DNA of 51,620 bases from Candidatus Fermentibacterota bacterium (GCA_012523605.1 JAAYTY010000144.1:1-51620), one strand, 5' to 3'. Positions 24,903 through 34,052 are shown, counted from the first letter of the stretch. Numbers and translations: made by a program. The notes: a model not told the origin generated them from the letters alone.

Positions 24903-26932
24903 AGACCCTCAGGGTGGCCCTCGCGGGCAATCCCAACTGCGGGAAGAGCACGCTCTTCAACTGCATGACCGGCATGGCGGAAGCCGAGGGGAACTATCCA
25001 GGCGTCACCGTGGACACCGCGGTAGGCCGCATTCGCCGCGGCGACCGTCTGCTGGAGATGACCGATCTTCCCGGCATGTACGGAACGAGGCCCTCGAGTC
25101 CCGACGAGGAGCTGGCGGTGAGGGCTCTTCTCGCGGGATCCTTCGACGTGGTGGTGAGCGTACTCGACAGCACCAACCTCGAACGCGGGCTGGCCATGAC
25201 GATCCAGCTCCTGCACATGGGCCGGCGCGTCGTGGTGGCGCTGAACATGATAGACGAGGCGCGGCGCGCCGGCTCTGCCCCCGACTCCGCGGTGCTGTCG
25301 CGCCTTCTGGGAGTTCCGGTGGTCGAGACCTGCGGCAGGACCTGCGCCGGGACCGAGGAGCTCCTGCAGGCCGTCCTGACGGTCTCTTCCGCGAATCCCC
25401 GCCCGAGACGGATAAGCTTCGGCGACGAGCTGGACAGACAGCTTGTAGATATCGCTGCACAGATCCCCCCGTCCAGGGTGCCGGCGGCACCGGCTTATCT
25501 GGCCGCGTCTCTGCTGGAGGGGAGCGAAGCGGCATGGCGCCTGGTTCAGCTGTCGCTTGGCAGAGAGACCTCGGCGAGGATAGCACACGCGGTGGAAAAG
25601 GCCTCGAAGGAGATCGCCAGGGTCTTCGGCGAGACGCCGGACCTGGTGGTGACACGGGCGAGGCACGGGATCGCGCGGGGGGTGGTGAGGGAGTGCATTC
25701 CGGGCATCGTCCGGAGATCCACGGATCGGGATCTCACGCGGAGGATAGACGACGTGCTCCTGAGCCGCCTCTGGGGCATACCCGTGTTCGCCGCTGTGAT
25801 GTACGCCACTTTCTGGCTCACCTTCAGAGCGTCCGCCCCGCTGGCCGGCCTGGTGGGCTCGCTGTTCGAGGCTCTGGGCGGAATCGCCGCCGATGTCCTG
25901 CCCCCGGGCGCGCTGTCGTCGCTGGTCCGCGACGGGGTTATGGGCGGCGTGGGCGGCGTGCTCCAGTTCCTGCCGGGCATGACCGTCCTCTTCATGGTGA
26001 TGACGCTCCTGGAGGACAGCGGGTACATGGCCCGGGCCGCGTTTCTCACCGACGGCTTCATGCACAGGGTGGGCCTTCACGGGAGGAGCTTCATACCCCT
26101 GCTGCTGGGCTTCGGATGCACGGTGCCCGCTCTCATGGCCACCAGGGCGCTCGAGGACAGGCGCGACAGGCTCGCGACCATGCTCGTTCTCCCTCTCATG
26201 TCGTGCGGGGCCAGACTCCCCGTGTACATCCTGCTCATCCAAGCCTTCTATCCCGGAAGGCAGGGGGCCATGGTGGCGATGCTCTACGCAGCCGGTGCGG
26301 CGCTCGCGCTCGGCCTCGCCGGGCTCCTGAGGAAAACCGTTCTCGCGGGCCGCGATGCCGCGTTCGTCATGGAGCTCCCCCCCTACAGGCTGCCTACCCT
26401 GCGCAGCGTGCTGAAGCACGTATGGCAGCGCGTGAAACACTATCTGGCCAAGGCCGGCACGGTCATCCTGGCCTTCTCCGCGCTGCTGTGGCTTCTGAGC
26501 TACTTCCCAGTTCCCCGGCCCGGGCTCGGCGGTGCCATGCCTTCCGGCGCAGAGAGGCTGGAACAGTCCTACGCCGGCAGGATCGGCCGCCTGCTGGAAC
26601 CGCTCACGGAGCCTCTCGGATTCGACTGGAGAATGAACATGGCCATGCTCGGCGCGATGGGCGCGAAGGAGCTCTTCATATCTCAGACGGCGATCCTGCT
26701 GTCCCTGGAGGACGGCGGAAACGAGAGCATCTCGTCGGCCCTCCGTGCGCGCTACGCCCCGGCGACGGGGCTGGCGGCCATGTTCTTCATCCTGGTCTCT
26801 CCGCCCTGCGTGGCAGCGCTGGCGGTGCTCCTGAAGGAGTCGGGCGGATGGAGATGGGTCGTTCTGCAGTTCACGTTCCTGACACTGCTCGCATGGCTGG
26901 CCGGGTTCGCCGCGGTCAGGCTTGCGGGCTGA
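24899..26932 (+). CDS. feoB: ferrous iron transporter FeoB
   Basis: 677 residues from the GTG at 24899, overlapping the regulator stop. The cytoplasmic G-domain has GNPNCGKST (10-18), DLPGMY (56-61) and ALNMID for nucleotide specificity. A helical spacer follows, then two gate regions with a conserved Cys: GFGCTVPALMATRAL and LPLMSCGARLPVY, the typical signature of FeoB channels. About eight to ten membrane segments fill the C-terminal half. FeoB imports Fe(II) under anoxic conditions, and iron-sulfur enzymes such as Kor depend on that supply. The protein is slightly shorter than the E. coli one (773) but all core parts are present. Confidence 0.95.
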   Translation: MKTLRVALAGNPNCGKSTLFNCMTGMAEAEGNYPGVTVDTAVGRIRRGDRLLEMTDLPGMYGTRPSSPDEELAVRALLAGSFDVVVSVLDSTNLERGLAMTIQLLHMGRRVVVALNMIDEARRAGSAPDSAVLSRLLGVPVVETCGRTCAGTEELLQAVLTVSSANPRPRRISFGDELDRQLVDIAAQIPPSRVPAAPAYLAASLLEGSEAAWRLVQLSLGRETSARIAHAVEKASKEIARVFGETPDLVVTRARHGIARGVVRECIPGIVRRSTDRDLTRRIDDVLLSRLWGIPVFAAVMYATFWLTFRASAPLAGLVGSLFEALGGIAADVLPPGALSSLVRDGVMGGVGGVLQFLPGMTVLFMVMTLLEDSGYMARAAFLTDGFMHRVGLHGRSFIPLLLGFGCTVPALMATRALEDRRDRLATMLVLPLMSCGARLPVYILLIQAFYPGRQGAMVAMLYAAGAALALGLAGLLRKTVLAGRDAAFVMELPPYRLPTLRSVLKHVWQRVKHYLAKAGTVILAFSALLWLLSYFPVPRPGLGGAMPSGAERLEQSYAGRIGRLLEPLTEPLGFDWRMNMAMLGAMGAKELFISQTAILLSLEDGGNESISSALRARYAPATGLAAMFFILVSPPCVAALAVLLKESGGWRWVVLQFTFLTLLAWLAGFAAVRLAG

Positions 26933-26939
26933 CGCCCGG

Positions 26940-28763
26940 CTAGAACCCCGCCCAGAGGCCCAGGACGGACGACGTCCAGAGGTCGTCCTCGAGGGCGGAA
27001 CGGAAGTACACCCTGTCGGCCCTGGGAACGCGCTTCGACAATGCGGGCAGGTCGTGTCCCGGCGGCAGCCTTACCCCGACGTCCGCCTCGAGAAGCTCCC
27101 CGGGGATGTCGCGGGGATCCCCTGCGTCCACGGCGAGCGGACACGATGCCGCAGCCTCACGGAGCCAGCCTGGGGGGAAGCCCTCCATCGAGCGCAGGAG
27201 TATCGAGGGTCTTATCCCCCCGTCGGTCCCGTGCATCGCGGCCACGCGCGAGGAGTAGTCCGCCTGCTCTTCCAGCGCCCTGATCGTGTCCAGCAGATCG
27301 AGCGGAAAGGGTGCTCGCGGCTCGAGCACGACGTCCAGCACGCAGTACGGATCCGCCGACCTGCGCCTCCTGACGTGCGCCTCTACGAGTGAGCGCCTTG
27401 CCCAGAGATCCTCGGAAGCCAGCCTCACCGAACCGTGTCGAAGAGAGGGCGGATCGGGCAGGGATGCCGGGTCCGGAACGTTTTCGACGTCCAAATCGTA
27501 CTCCTCGGTGCCCTCCCATCCATCGAACAGGACTGGGCGGTGGCCGATGTCGAGATCGAACCCGAACATCTCCGCGATCGCCTCCCTGATCCGGCGCATC
27601 TCGTCGAACACCACGCCAGGCGCTTCGAGAACGTAGTACGGGGGCCTCTCCATCCACGAAACGCCCATACCCGCCGAGCGCGCCCTGAGCTCCGTGCCGG
27701 GGAGGACCGAGAGATAGAAGACCTGCGCGTCGAAGTCGAAGCCCCTCGACGCCACCTGCCTCGCTGCTTCCAGGGGACCCGCCGCGGTATCCCCGGGAAG
27801 GCCCAGAATGATGTCCAGAACGGGTTTTACGCCGGCCTCAGCGAGGGCCTGGGCGCCGTCGAGCGCAACGCCCGGATTCCCGCGCCTCCCGGCGGTCCTC
27901 AGAGCCTCGGCGCTCCACGACTGGAGGCCTATCTCCACGCTCCTGAAGCCCGCCGACGCGTAGAGCCGCGCCAGCCCGTCCGTCACGGACTCGCCCGATA
28001 TCTCGCCAAAGCATGACGCGCCGAGCTCTCCCAGGCCTTCCAGCAGGATCCGGAGGTCGGGTCGCGCATCGAAGGTGGGGTCCAGGAACACTAGCTCGGA
28101 AGCACCGGCCCTCACCAGCCTGCGGCAGAGAGCAAGCGCGGCGGAGGCATCCATCCTCCTCGGCACCGGGTGGCGCCGCCTGTAGGAGCAGTAGATGCAC
28201 CCCGACGGGCATCCCCTTACGGTCTCGACGGAAGCGGAGCCGTCGCGGCGGAGGTCGAGCTGGCCCGAGAGCCAGGGATCGGGATAGGCTCCGGGCGGGA
28301 ACGAATGAGCCCCGGAATCGAGGAGACCGGACTCCGGCCCCAGATCGGCGATGCCCTCCGGACCGGTCGAGAGGAGGCGCCCCGCCAGGGGCTCGCCCTC
28401 TCCCGCCACGAGGAGGTCGAAAACGCCGTTTGCGAGCAGCCAGGAGTTGTCGGGGCTTGCCTCCGGCCCTCCCGCGACGAGGACCGTTCCCGGCGCCTTC
28501 TCCCTGACGAGCGAGGCGACATGACAGCTCCGCTCCGAATTCCAGCAGTAGAGCGTGAACGCTGCGATCCCCGGCTCCATCGAAGCGATCCGCGCTGCCA
28601 GGGCGCGATCTCCCAGCCGGTCGGCCTCGTCCTGGCACAGCACCCGGCCGGGAGCGAGGCCTGCGGCGGCAGCGAGCATCGCTCCCGCCAGAGGGATGTT
28701 GCCCGTGGGCTCGAACGGCGCGGAGGGATTCAGGGGAAGCTGTACGAAGAGTGGAGACTTCAT
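26940..28763 (-). CDS. B12-binding-domain radical SAM protein
   Basis: 607 residues from the ATG at 28763. Residues about 1-135 resemble a cobalamin-binding Rossmann domain (GNIPLAGAMLAAAAG, VLVAGGPEASP, LVAGEGEP), though the DxHxxG cobalamin ligand motif is not visible. The radical SAM core has RGCPSGCIYC with Cys 185, 189 and 192 (CX3CX2C), then EIGLQSWS and DIILGLPGDT in the TIM barrel. The last 170 residues are a family-specific extension of unknown role. Such proteins methylate or rearrange unreactive carbons in lipids, cofactors or peptides. It is coupled by ATGA to the membrane-protein gene upstream; an open frame continues beyond 28763 but without better support. Confidence 0.85.
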   Translation of the reverse strand: MKSPLFVQLPLNPSAPFEPTGNIPLAGAMLAAAAGLAPGRVLCQDEADRLGDRALAARIASMEPGIAAFTLYCWNSERSCHVASLVREKAPGTVLVAGGPEASPDNSWLLANGVFDLLVAGEGEPLAGRLLSTGPEGIADLGPESGLLDSGAHSFPPGAYPDPWLSGQLDLRRDGSASVETVRGCPSGCIYCSYRRRHPVPRRMDASAALALCRRLVRAGASELVFLDPTFDARPDLRILLEGLGELGASCFGEISGESVTDGLARLYASAGFRSVEIGLQSWSAEALRTAGRRGNPGVALDGAQALAEAGVKPVLDIILGLPGDTAAGPLEAARQVASRGFDFDAQVFYLSVLPGTELRARSAGMGVSWMERPPYYVLEAPGVVFDEMRRIREAIAEMFGFDLDIGHRPVLFDGWEGTEEYDLDVENVPDPASLPDPPSLRHGSVRLASEDLWARRSLVEAHVRRRRSADPYCVLDVVLEPRAPFPLDLLDTIRALEEQADYSSRVAAMHGTDGGIRPSILLRSMEGFPPGWLREAAASCPLAVDAGDPRDIPGELLEADVGVRLPPGHDLPALSKRVPRADRVYFRSALEDDLWTSSVLGLWAGF

Positions 28764-29596
28764 GCCCGCATGTCGGGCATCGCTGTCTGTCCGGCCAGGA
28801 CCAGCGCGAGCAGCAGGGGATAGGCGGCCGCCGCGAGCAGGTTCGCAGCGGGATGGTGCAGGCGCCTCCGGTCGAGGTAGAGAATCGCCGCCACCGGAGC
28901 CGGGATGAGAGCGAAGGCTGCGGACCTGGCCGCGCACGCCTGCACTCCCCCCGGCTCGATGAGCATCAGCGTCATCGCCGCCAGCAGGAAGGGTATGCCC
29001 GCCAGGAAGGCGCGTCTGGCGAGGCTCTCGGAGGAGGCGAGCGGAGGGAGGGCCGAGTTCACGACTCGATCCCTGCGGACCTTCAACCTGATGAGATATA
29101 CTATCACCGCGGAGAAGCACACCGCGAACGCCAGAAGGGCCGCCGCGAGAGCCGCCCCGGACAGCCAGTTCACGGAATGGACCTGCTGTCCCGGGGCTCT
29201 TTGCGCAGGAGCGAGGAACGGTACTAGGATGGCCAGCAAGGCCTGCTGGCAGGCCATGACCGTGAGGAAGGCCCTGTTGCCTGCAACCTGCCTGCCCAGG
29301 ACGCGCAGGACCTGCATCATGAGCATCTGAGAGGTAATCTGTCCGAAGCTGCTGGTCATGAGCTGGGTGCCCGCCCTGCCCCCCGCGAGAAGCCAGAGCA
29401 GTGCGAACGCGGCGAACTGAAGCAGCTTCACGATGCGGTAATGGAGCATCTGCCTCCGGCGATGAGCTTCCTGCCCCTCGGGGCCTTCCAGGGGAACGGC
29501 CCAGACCGGAAGGCTCCTCCCGTACCCGCCGAGGTGGAGGTAGAGCTCCTCCAGGATCAGCGTGGCCAGGCACAACAGGGAGGCCGCAGTGATCAT
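28760..29596 (-). CDS. multi-pass membrane protein, unknown function
   Basis: 278 residues from the ATG at 29596. Seven or eight hydrophobic stretches are visible, starting with ITAASLLCLATLI and ending with AAYPLLLALVLAG. The loops are short, and I see no transporter or enzyme motif; the region near residue 45 (HRRRQMLHYRIVKLLQFAAF) is basic and probably cytoplasmic. The gene sits between a carrier and a radical SAM gene with 4-base overlaps on both sides, so it is probably part of the same process. I do not recognise the family. Confidence 0.72.
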   Translation of the reverse strand: MITAASLLCLATLILEELYLHLGGYGRSLPVWAVPLEGPEGQEAHRRRQMLHYRIVKLLQFAAFALLWLLAGGRAGTQLMTSSFGQITSQMLMMQVLRVLGRQVAGNRAFLTVMACQQALLAILVPFLAPAQRAPGQQVHSVNWLSGAALAAALLAFAVCFSAVIVYLIRLKVRRDRVVNSALPPLASSESLARRAFLAGIPFLLAAMTLMLIEPGGVQACAARSAAFALIPAPVAAILYLDRRRLHHPAANLLAAAAYPLLLALVLAGQTAMPDMRA

Positions 29597-30867
29597 CCGC
29601 CCTCCTCCCTCACCGCTGCGAGCACCGAACCACCGGCCGCGAAGAGAACCAGCGTGGCAAGTATGGACAAGCGGGCGCTCCCGGTCATGTCCCGGACCAC
29701 GGCGAACATCAGGGGGCCCAGGATGCTGGCGAACCTCGACGAGACAGAGAAGAGGCCGAAGTACTCCGCCGCGAGTCCGGCGGGGATGAGCCTGCTGTAC
29801 ATGCTCCTGCTGATCGCCTGCAGACCGCCCTGGAAGACGCCCACGGCGCAGGCCAGAGCCGTGAACTCGCCGGCGGTCCTCATGCGCGATGCCGCCAGCA
29901 CGATCGCCATGTATGCGAGGATCCCCGCCATGATGGATTTCTTCGCGCCGAAGCGCGAGGCCGCCCTTCCGTAGAGCATGCTCCCCGGCACGCCGACCGC
30001 CTGCGTGAGCAGGAGGGCGGCGACCAGATCGCCCGTGTCCAGTCCCATCTCGGCCTTTCCGAACACGGCTGCCATCAGGATGACGGTCTGGATGCCGTCG
30101 TTGTAGAGAAGGAAGGCCGTCAGGAAGAGAAGGAGGTTCCGCTGACGCGGAAGAGCCCGCAGAGTGGCGCCCAGCGCTGTGAGACCCTCGCGCAGCGCGG
30201 AGCGGGCCGGGATCCGCCCCGCGCCCTCGGGAACGGTCGCGAACAGCGGAAGCGAGAAAAGCGCCCACCACGCCGCCACGCTCAGGAAGCTCGCCCTGGA
30301 GGCCGCCGCGGCATCCTCGAGGCCGAAGAGCCCGGGCTTCCTTATCATCAGGAGGTTGACCGCCAGCAGGATTCCGCCTCCGAGATAGCCCCATGCGAAT
30401 CCCCCGGCCGAAGCCCTGTCGCGTCCTTCGGGGGGTGTAATCCCGACGAGCAGGGAGTTGTAGAACACCTGCGCTCCTGCGAAGCCGACCTCCCCGACCG
30501 CCAGCATGGCCAGGGTGAACGCGACCATGCCCGGGCCGGCCAGCGACAGCGCCGCCGAGGCCGCCATGCCGCCCGCCGCGAAGACTCCGAGGAAGAGCTT
30601 CCTCCTGCCCCCGGCGTCGGCCACGGCTCCGAGAACCGGCGACAGCACGGCCACGAGAGCGGCGGCGGCTCCGACGGCGTAGCCCCAGAGCGATGTGGGC
30701 GAGCCGCCGATCCTCGAGCCGAGGACCTCGAAGCCTGCCTCGCCGCCGCCGCAGACGACTCCGGCGAAGTATGCCGGAAGGACGGCCGCCACGACAGTGG
30801 TCACGAATGCGGAATCGGCCCAGTCGTAGAGCTTCCAGGCCCTCAGAGGGGTGAAGAACCTGCTCAA
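29593..30867 (-). CDS. MFS transporter of the UMF1 (Atg22-like) family
   Basis: 424 residues from the TTG at 30867, which overlaps the stop of the HAD gene as TTGA. The N-terminus WKLYDWADSAFVTTVVAAVLPAYF is the signature of UMF1-type carriers. GAVADAGGRRKLFLG is the MFS loop between helices 2 and 3. About twelve membrane segments are visible. Bacterial members have no firmly assigned substrate; the yeast relative exports amino acids from the vacuole. In this operon it may export or import the substrate or product of the radical SAM enzyme. Confidence 0.87.
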   Translation of the reverse strand: MSRFFTPLRAWKLYDWADSAFVTTVVAAVLPAYFAGVVCGGGEAGFEVLGSRIGGSPTSLWGYAVGAAAALVAVLSPVLGAVADAGGRRKLFLGVFAAGGMAASAALSLAGPGMVAFTLAMLAVGEVGFAGAQVFYNSLLVGITPPEGRDRASAGGFAWGYLGGGILLAVNLLMIRKPGLFGLEDAAAASRASFLSVAAWWALFSLPLFATVPEGAGRIPARSALREGLTALGATLRALPRQRNLLLFLTAFLLYNDGIQTVILMAAVFGKAEMGLDTGDLVAALLLTQAVGVPGSMLYGRAASRFGAKKSIMAGILAYMAIVLAASRMRTAGEFTALACAVGVFQGGLQAISRSMYSRLIPAGLAAEYFGLFSVSSRFASILGPLMFAVVRDMTGSARLSILATLVLFAAGGSVLAAVREEGG

Positions 30868-31556
30868 GCCCGCCGGTCCCCCGTCATGAGGCCGGATATG
30901 GAGGCCGTGTCGGTGAGGTCGGGAACCACGCCGGACGCCCCGGAAGCCGCCAGCTCCTCCTCGTCGTAGGGGCCGGTGGCCACGGCCAGCGTCTCGAAGC
31001 CCCAGAAGCGCCCGCAAGACACGTCGTACGGCGTGTCGCCCACAACCCATGTGTCCGAGGGGGCGAAGGTCTTCCCCGTCAGGAGGCGCGCACCCTCGAC
31101 CGCGTTCGGCACCAGCTCGGCCCGCTCCCTCCCGTCGTCGGCGAAGCCTCCGAACATGAAGCGGCCGTCCAGCCCGCAGGCCGCGAGCTTGAGGAAGGCG
31201 CCCTCCTTCCAGTTGCCGGTGAGCAGGCCGATCGCGGCGCCCCGATCATCCAGCGATTCCAGCAGGTCCGGCACCCCGGGGAGAACCGCGGCGGTGCACC
31301 GGACGGAAGCCAGCTCCCTGGCGAGGTGCCTCAGGTATGCGCTTCTCATCCCGCTCACCGCGCCGGGGGTCGGCTCCACGCCGCCGCGCCTGAGCCCTTC
31401 TTCCGTTATCAGCCTGTCCGTCCGTCCCGCGAACTCGACGCCCCTGAACGCCGCCTCTATTCCGTATAGCTCGCCCATGGCGGCATCCAGCGCCCTCGCT
31501 CCGGCGCCCGCGCTGGAGATGAGCGTCATGTCGACGTCGAACAGGATCAGTTTCAA
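30864..31556 (-). CDS. HAD-superfamily phosphatase (phosphoglycolate-phosphatase-like)
   Basis: 230 residues from a TTG at 31556 with GGAGGAGG directly upstream. DVDMTL holds the nucleophile Asp7 and the acid Asp9. LLTGNWKEG is motif II (Thr), and VVGDTPYDV is motif IV with the magnesium-binding Asp. The cap domain between residues 15 and 85 is of the alpha-helical C1 type, as in phosphoglycolate phosphatase and beta-phosphoglucomutase. The substrate cannot be read from sequence. It is the first gene of the minus-strand operon, transcribed divergently from pckA. Confidence 0.85.
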   Translation of the reverse strand: MKLILFDVDMTLISSAGAGARALDAAMGELYGIEAAFRGVEFAGRTDRLITEEGLRRGGVEPTPGAVSGMRSAYLRHLARELASVRCTAAVLPGVPDLLESLDDRGAAIGLLTGNWKEGAFLKLAACGLDGRFMFGGFADDGRERAELVPNAVEGARLLTGKTFAPSDTWVVGDTPYDVSCGRFWGFETLAVATGPYDEEELAASGASGVVPDLTDTASISGLMTGDRRA

Positions 31557-31617
31557 GCGACCTCCTCCTCCGGGAGCCCGAAGCCCGAAGATAGGCCACG
31601 GAGCCTCCCGGCCGCCA

Positions 31618-31647
31618 TTGGCCTTCGCGGCGGCGTGGGCTTATTCT
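31618..31647 (+). promoter_or_regulatory. possible promoter of pckA
   Basis: TTGGCC (31618-31623) and TATTCT (31642-31647), 18 bases apart, form a moderate promoter. The same -10 sequence, TATTCT, recurs with a perfect TTGACA at 45750. The gap of 151 bases between the divergent HAD gene and pckA holds this site and nothing else that I can recognise. Confidence 0.4.
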
Positions 31648-31707
31648 TTCCGGACCCGGCTGGAGGCGTTCTCCGCCCGCCGGGTCAACCATCACCGGGG
31701 GTGTGCA

Positions 31708-33357
31708 ATGACTCTCCAGGATAAGCTCGCGAAACTGCTCGCCGGGCGCCCGGGTGTTTTCGAGAACTCTCCGAGGCCCGTGCTCATAAGGGAATGCATG
31801 GCGAACCGCGAGGTGATGGCCGCCGCCTGCGGCGCGCTGGCGATTTGGACCAGGCCCGAGTCGACCGGGCGAAGCCCGAGCGACACCCTCATGGTGAAGA
31901 GGCCGGCCAGCGAGAAGAACATCGACTGGACCAGCGCCAACTGCCTCCCGGTGACCGAGGAGACCTTCGACATGGTTGCGGAGGACACTCTCGGCGTCTT
32001 CGGGAGGTCGAAGAAGCTCTATGTGACGGACCGCCTGGTGGGCGCCGACCCGAAGTGCACCCTTCATGTGAGAACCGTTTCGGACAGGGCGATCACCGCC
32101 CTGTTCACCTGCAACATGTTCAGGCCGTTCGACGAGAAGCTGCTGGCCCGGAGCTGCTTCCGCGACAGGCCCTTCACGCTGCTCGTCACCCCCGACAGCA
32201 AGCTCGACCCCGCCCGATACGATGGCCGTCTCCGCGTGGACCCCGCGCTGGGCCATACCTCCACGATGATGATCGGCATGGACTTCGACAGGTTCCTGGG
32301 ACTGGTCCACGGCTCGGCCTACTGCGGCAGCGTGAAGAAGCTCATCTTCACTGTGATGAACTACCTCCTGCCGTTGGAGGGGATTCTCCCCCTCCACTGC
32401 AGCGCCAACGAGGGCAGGGACGGCAGGTCGGCCCTGCTGCTGGGCCTCTCCGGCACCGGGAAGACCACCCTCTCCGCCGATCCCTCCAGGGCTCTCCTGG
32501 GCGACGACGAACATTCCTGGAGCGACGAGTGCATCGCCAACTTCGAATACGGATGCTATGCGAAGCTCATCAACCTGAAACCCGAGAAGGAGCCCGACAT
32601 ATACAGGGCATGCTTCCACGAGGCGCCTCCCGAGGAGCACGGCGCGATAATAGAAAACGCCATGATCTACCCCGACGGCACGTTCGACCTCGCCGACCAG
32701 AGGCTGACGGAGAACTCGCGCGGGTCCTATCCGCTCAGCTTCCTGTCCAACATCAAGGAACCGCCCATCGCCGGACACCCGTCTGCGATCCTCTTCCTGA
32801 CCGCCGATGCCAACGGCGTCCTTCCGCCGATCGCCAGGCTCACGAGGGAGCAGGCGATGTTCTGGTTCGTCATGGGGTACACCAGCAAGCTCGCCGGGAC
32901 CGAGCGCGGGATCGTCGAGCCGAAGAGCACCTTCTCCCGCTTCTTCGGCGGACCGTTCATGCCGCTCCTGCCGGACGTGTATGCGGGCATGCTGGGCGAG
33001 AAGCTGGACAGGCACGGGTCGAAGGTGTACCTGGTGAACACCGGCTGGAGCGGAGGCCCCTACGGCGTGGGCAGGCGCATGGACATCTCGCTTACGAGAG
33101 CCATGGTGGCCGCCGCCCTCGAGGGAGGGCTGGACGGAGCGGAGTTCGATCCCGCCCCCTGTTTCAAGGTCCTTGTACCGCGAAGCTGCCCCGGCGTGCC
33201 CGACCCGTCCGTGCTCTCGCCGGCGAACACCTGGGCGGACAAATCGGCCTACCGCGAGAAGGCGAAGAAGCTCGCAGCCGAGTTCGCCTCCTTCTTCGAG
33301 AAGAACTATGCGGGCAGGCTCGATCCCTCGGTTGCCGCGGAGTGTCCGGGGAGATAG
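31708..33357 (+). CDS. pckA: ATP-dependent phosphoenolpyruvate carboxykinase
   Basis: 549 residues from the ATG at 31708, near the usual 530-540. The enzyme interconverts oxaloacetate plus ATP and phosphoenolpyruvate plus CO2. GLSGTGKTTLS is the kinase-1a P-loop, LLGDDEHSW the metal-binding kinase-2 motif, and MGYTSKLAGTE with FGGPFM the later conserved blocks of the ATP type. CSANEG, just ahead of the P-loop, is in the expected place. In a fermenter it may run toward oxaloacetate and make ATP. Transcription is probably from its own promoter in the divergent gap. Confidence 0.95.
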   Translation: MTLQDKLAKLLAGRPGVFENSPRPVLIRECMANREVMAAACGALAIWTRPESTGRSPSDTLMVKRPASEKNIDWTSANCLPVTEETFDMVAEDTLGVFGRSKKLYVTDRLVGADPKCTLHVRTVSDRAITALFTCNMFRPFDEKLLARSCFRDRPFTLLVTPDSKLDPARYDGRLRVDPALGHTSTMMIGMDFDRFLGLVHGSAYCGSVKKLIFTVMNYLLPLEGILPLHCSANEGRDGRSALLLGLSGTGKTTLSADPSRALLGDDEHSWSDECIANFEYGCYAKLINLKPEKEPDIYRACFHEAPPEEHGAIIENAMIYPDGTFDLADQRLTENSRGSYPLSFLSNIKEPPIAGHPSAILFLTADANGVLPPIARLTREQAMFWFVMGYTSKLAGTERGIVEPKSTFSRFFGGPFMPLLPDVYAGMLGEKLDRHGSKVYLVNTGWSGGPYGVGRRMDISLTRAMVAAALEGGLDGAEFDPAPCFKVLVPRSCPGVPDPSVLSPANTWADKSAYREKAKKLAAEFASFFEKNYAGRLDPSVAAECPGR

Positions 33358-33381
33358 CCGCCCGCCTGCCGCGTCAGCGAC

Positions 33382-33401
33382 CCGCCGAAGCCTCCCGGCG
33401 G
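33382..33401. terminator. small hairpin between convergent genes
   Basis: CCGCCG (33382-33387) pairs with CGGCGG (33396-33401) across eight bases. It is in the 136-base gap between the ends of pckA (plus) and the minus-strand gene, so it could serve both strands. No T-run follows; I see nothing else in the gap. Confidence 0.3.
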
Positions 33402-33493
33402 CTGGAGGTGCCGCGAACGGCTCCTCATCCGTGCGAGCCCCGGCGGACCGCCGCCGCGGCGCAGCATCGGCGCATGTCCGCCCGACCCCGCTC

Positions 33494-34024
33494 CTACCGC
33501 TCCTTTACGGGCAGACCGAGGTGCGACCAGTCGCCCGGAGTTGGCGCCGGGATGTCGCCCGACACGAGCAGGCGCAGAGTCCCGACGAGCAGGGAAATGC
33601 TCCTGTGGACAGGCGGGTTCAGGAGGCCGGGGAGGTCATCGGGCTGGTGGAAGCCGGTTCTCCCGGTGTCGAGCTCCTCTTCCGGTCCTGCCAGGGCTCT
33701 CGCATCCCACCACGTGAGGAAGCCCGCCGGTACGGGAGCCCCTTGCTCCCGCCCGGCCATGAGAAGGAGAAAGTCGCACTTCGCACGGGCCATGGACTCG
33801 AAGGTCCATCCGGTGCGGGGCACGGGGCCCACGGCAAGCCGCCGGCCGTCGTGGAGGACGATCCCGTACCTGCCCTCCGTGCCCGGAGGGGAACCGCTCG
33901 TCCAGCAGGCGAAGCCGGAGGAAGCCAGCCAGCGCAGAGCCGCCCTTTCGAGGGCTGCCGGATCGTACCCCGCCCGACCTGTCCGGGCCCCTGTTCCGTC
34001 ATCTCCCGGCCTGTTCCTGCTCAT
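33494..34024 (-). CDS. unrecognised 176-residue protein
   Basis: The ATG at 34024 has GGAG ten bases upstream. The N-terminal 20 residues are basic and probably disordered. Residues about 21-95 (ALERAALRWLASSGFACW, YGIVLHDGRRLAVGPV, FESMARAKCDFLLLMAG) have the helix-strand-hairpin-helix-strand order of a PD-(D/E)XK nuclease-like fold, but the catalytic Asp and Glu-x-Lys are absent. This is a fold guess from pattern only. No overlap with neighbours; its start codon abuts the promoter of gcvT. The gene may be real, but plus-strand frames also cross the region, so confidence is moderate. Confidence 0.6.
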   Translation of the reverse strand: MSRNRPGDDGTGARTGRAGYDPAALERAALRWLASSGFACWTSGSPPGTEGRYGIVLHDGRRLAVGPVPRTGWTFESMARAKCDFLLLMAGREQGAPVPAGFLTWWDARALAGPEEELDTGRTGFHQPDDLPGLLNPPVHRSISLLVGTLRLLVSGDIPAPTPGDWSHLGLPVKER

Positions 34025-34052
34025 TGCCGGGAGTCTCCTGCAGACGTAGATT
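34024..34052 (+). promoter_or_regulatory. promoter of the glycine-cleavage operon
   Basis: TTGCCG (34024-34029) and TAGATT (34047-34052) with a 17-base spacer. TTGCCG is the same -35 sequence as that proposed for the feo promoter. Its first base is the complement of the A of the divergent gene's ATG. Confidence 0.5.

Noticed and set aside
24347..26440. A 697-residue minus-strand open frame opposite the regulator and feoB
   Set aside because: Low-complexity His/Arg/Gly composition and no motif; feoB on the other strand is certain.
31794..34049. A 751-residue plus-strand frame crossing pckA and the following gap
   Set aside because: It is a shifted reading of pckA that happens to stay open in GC-rich DNA; Arg/Pro-rich and without motifs.
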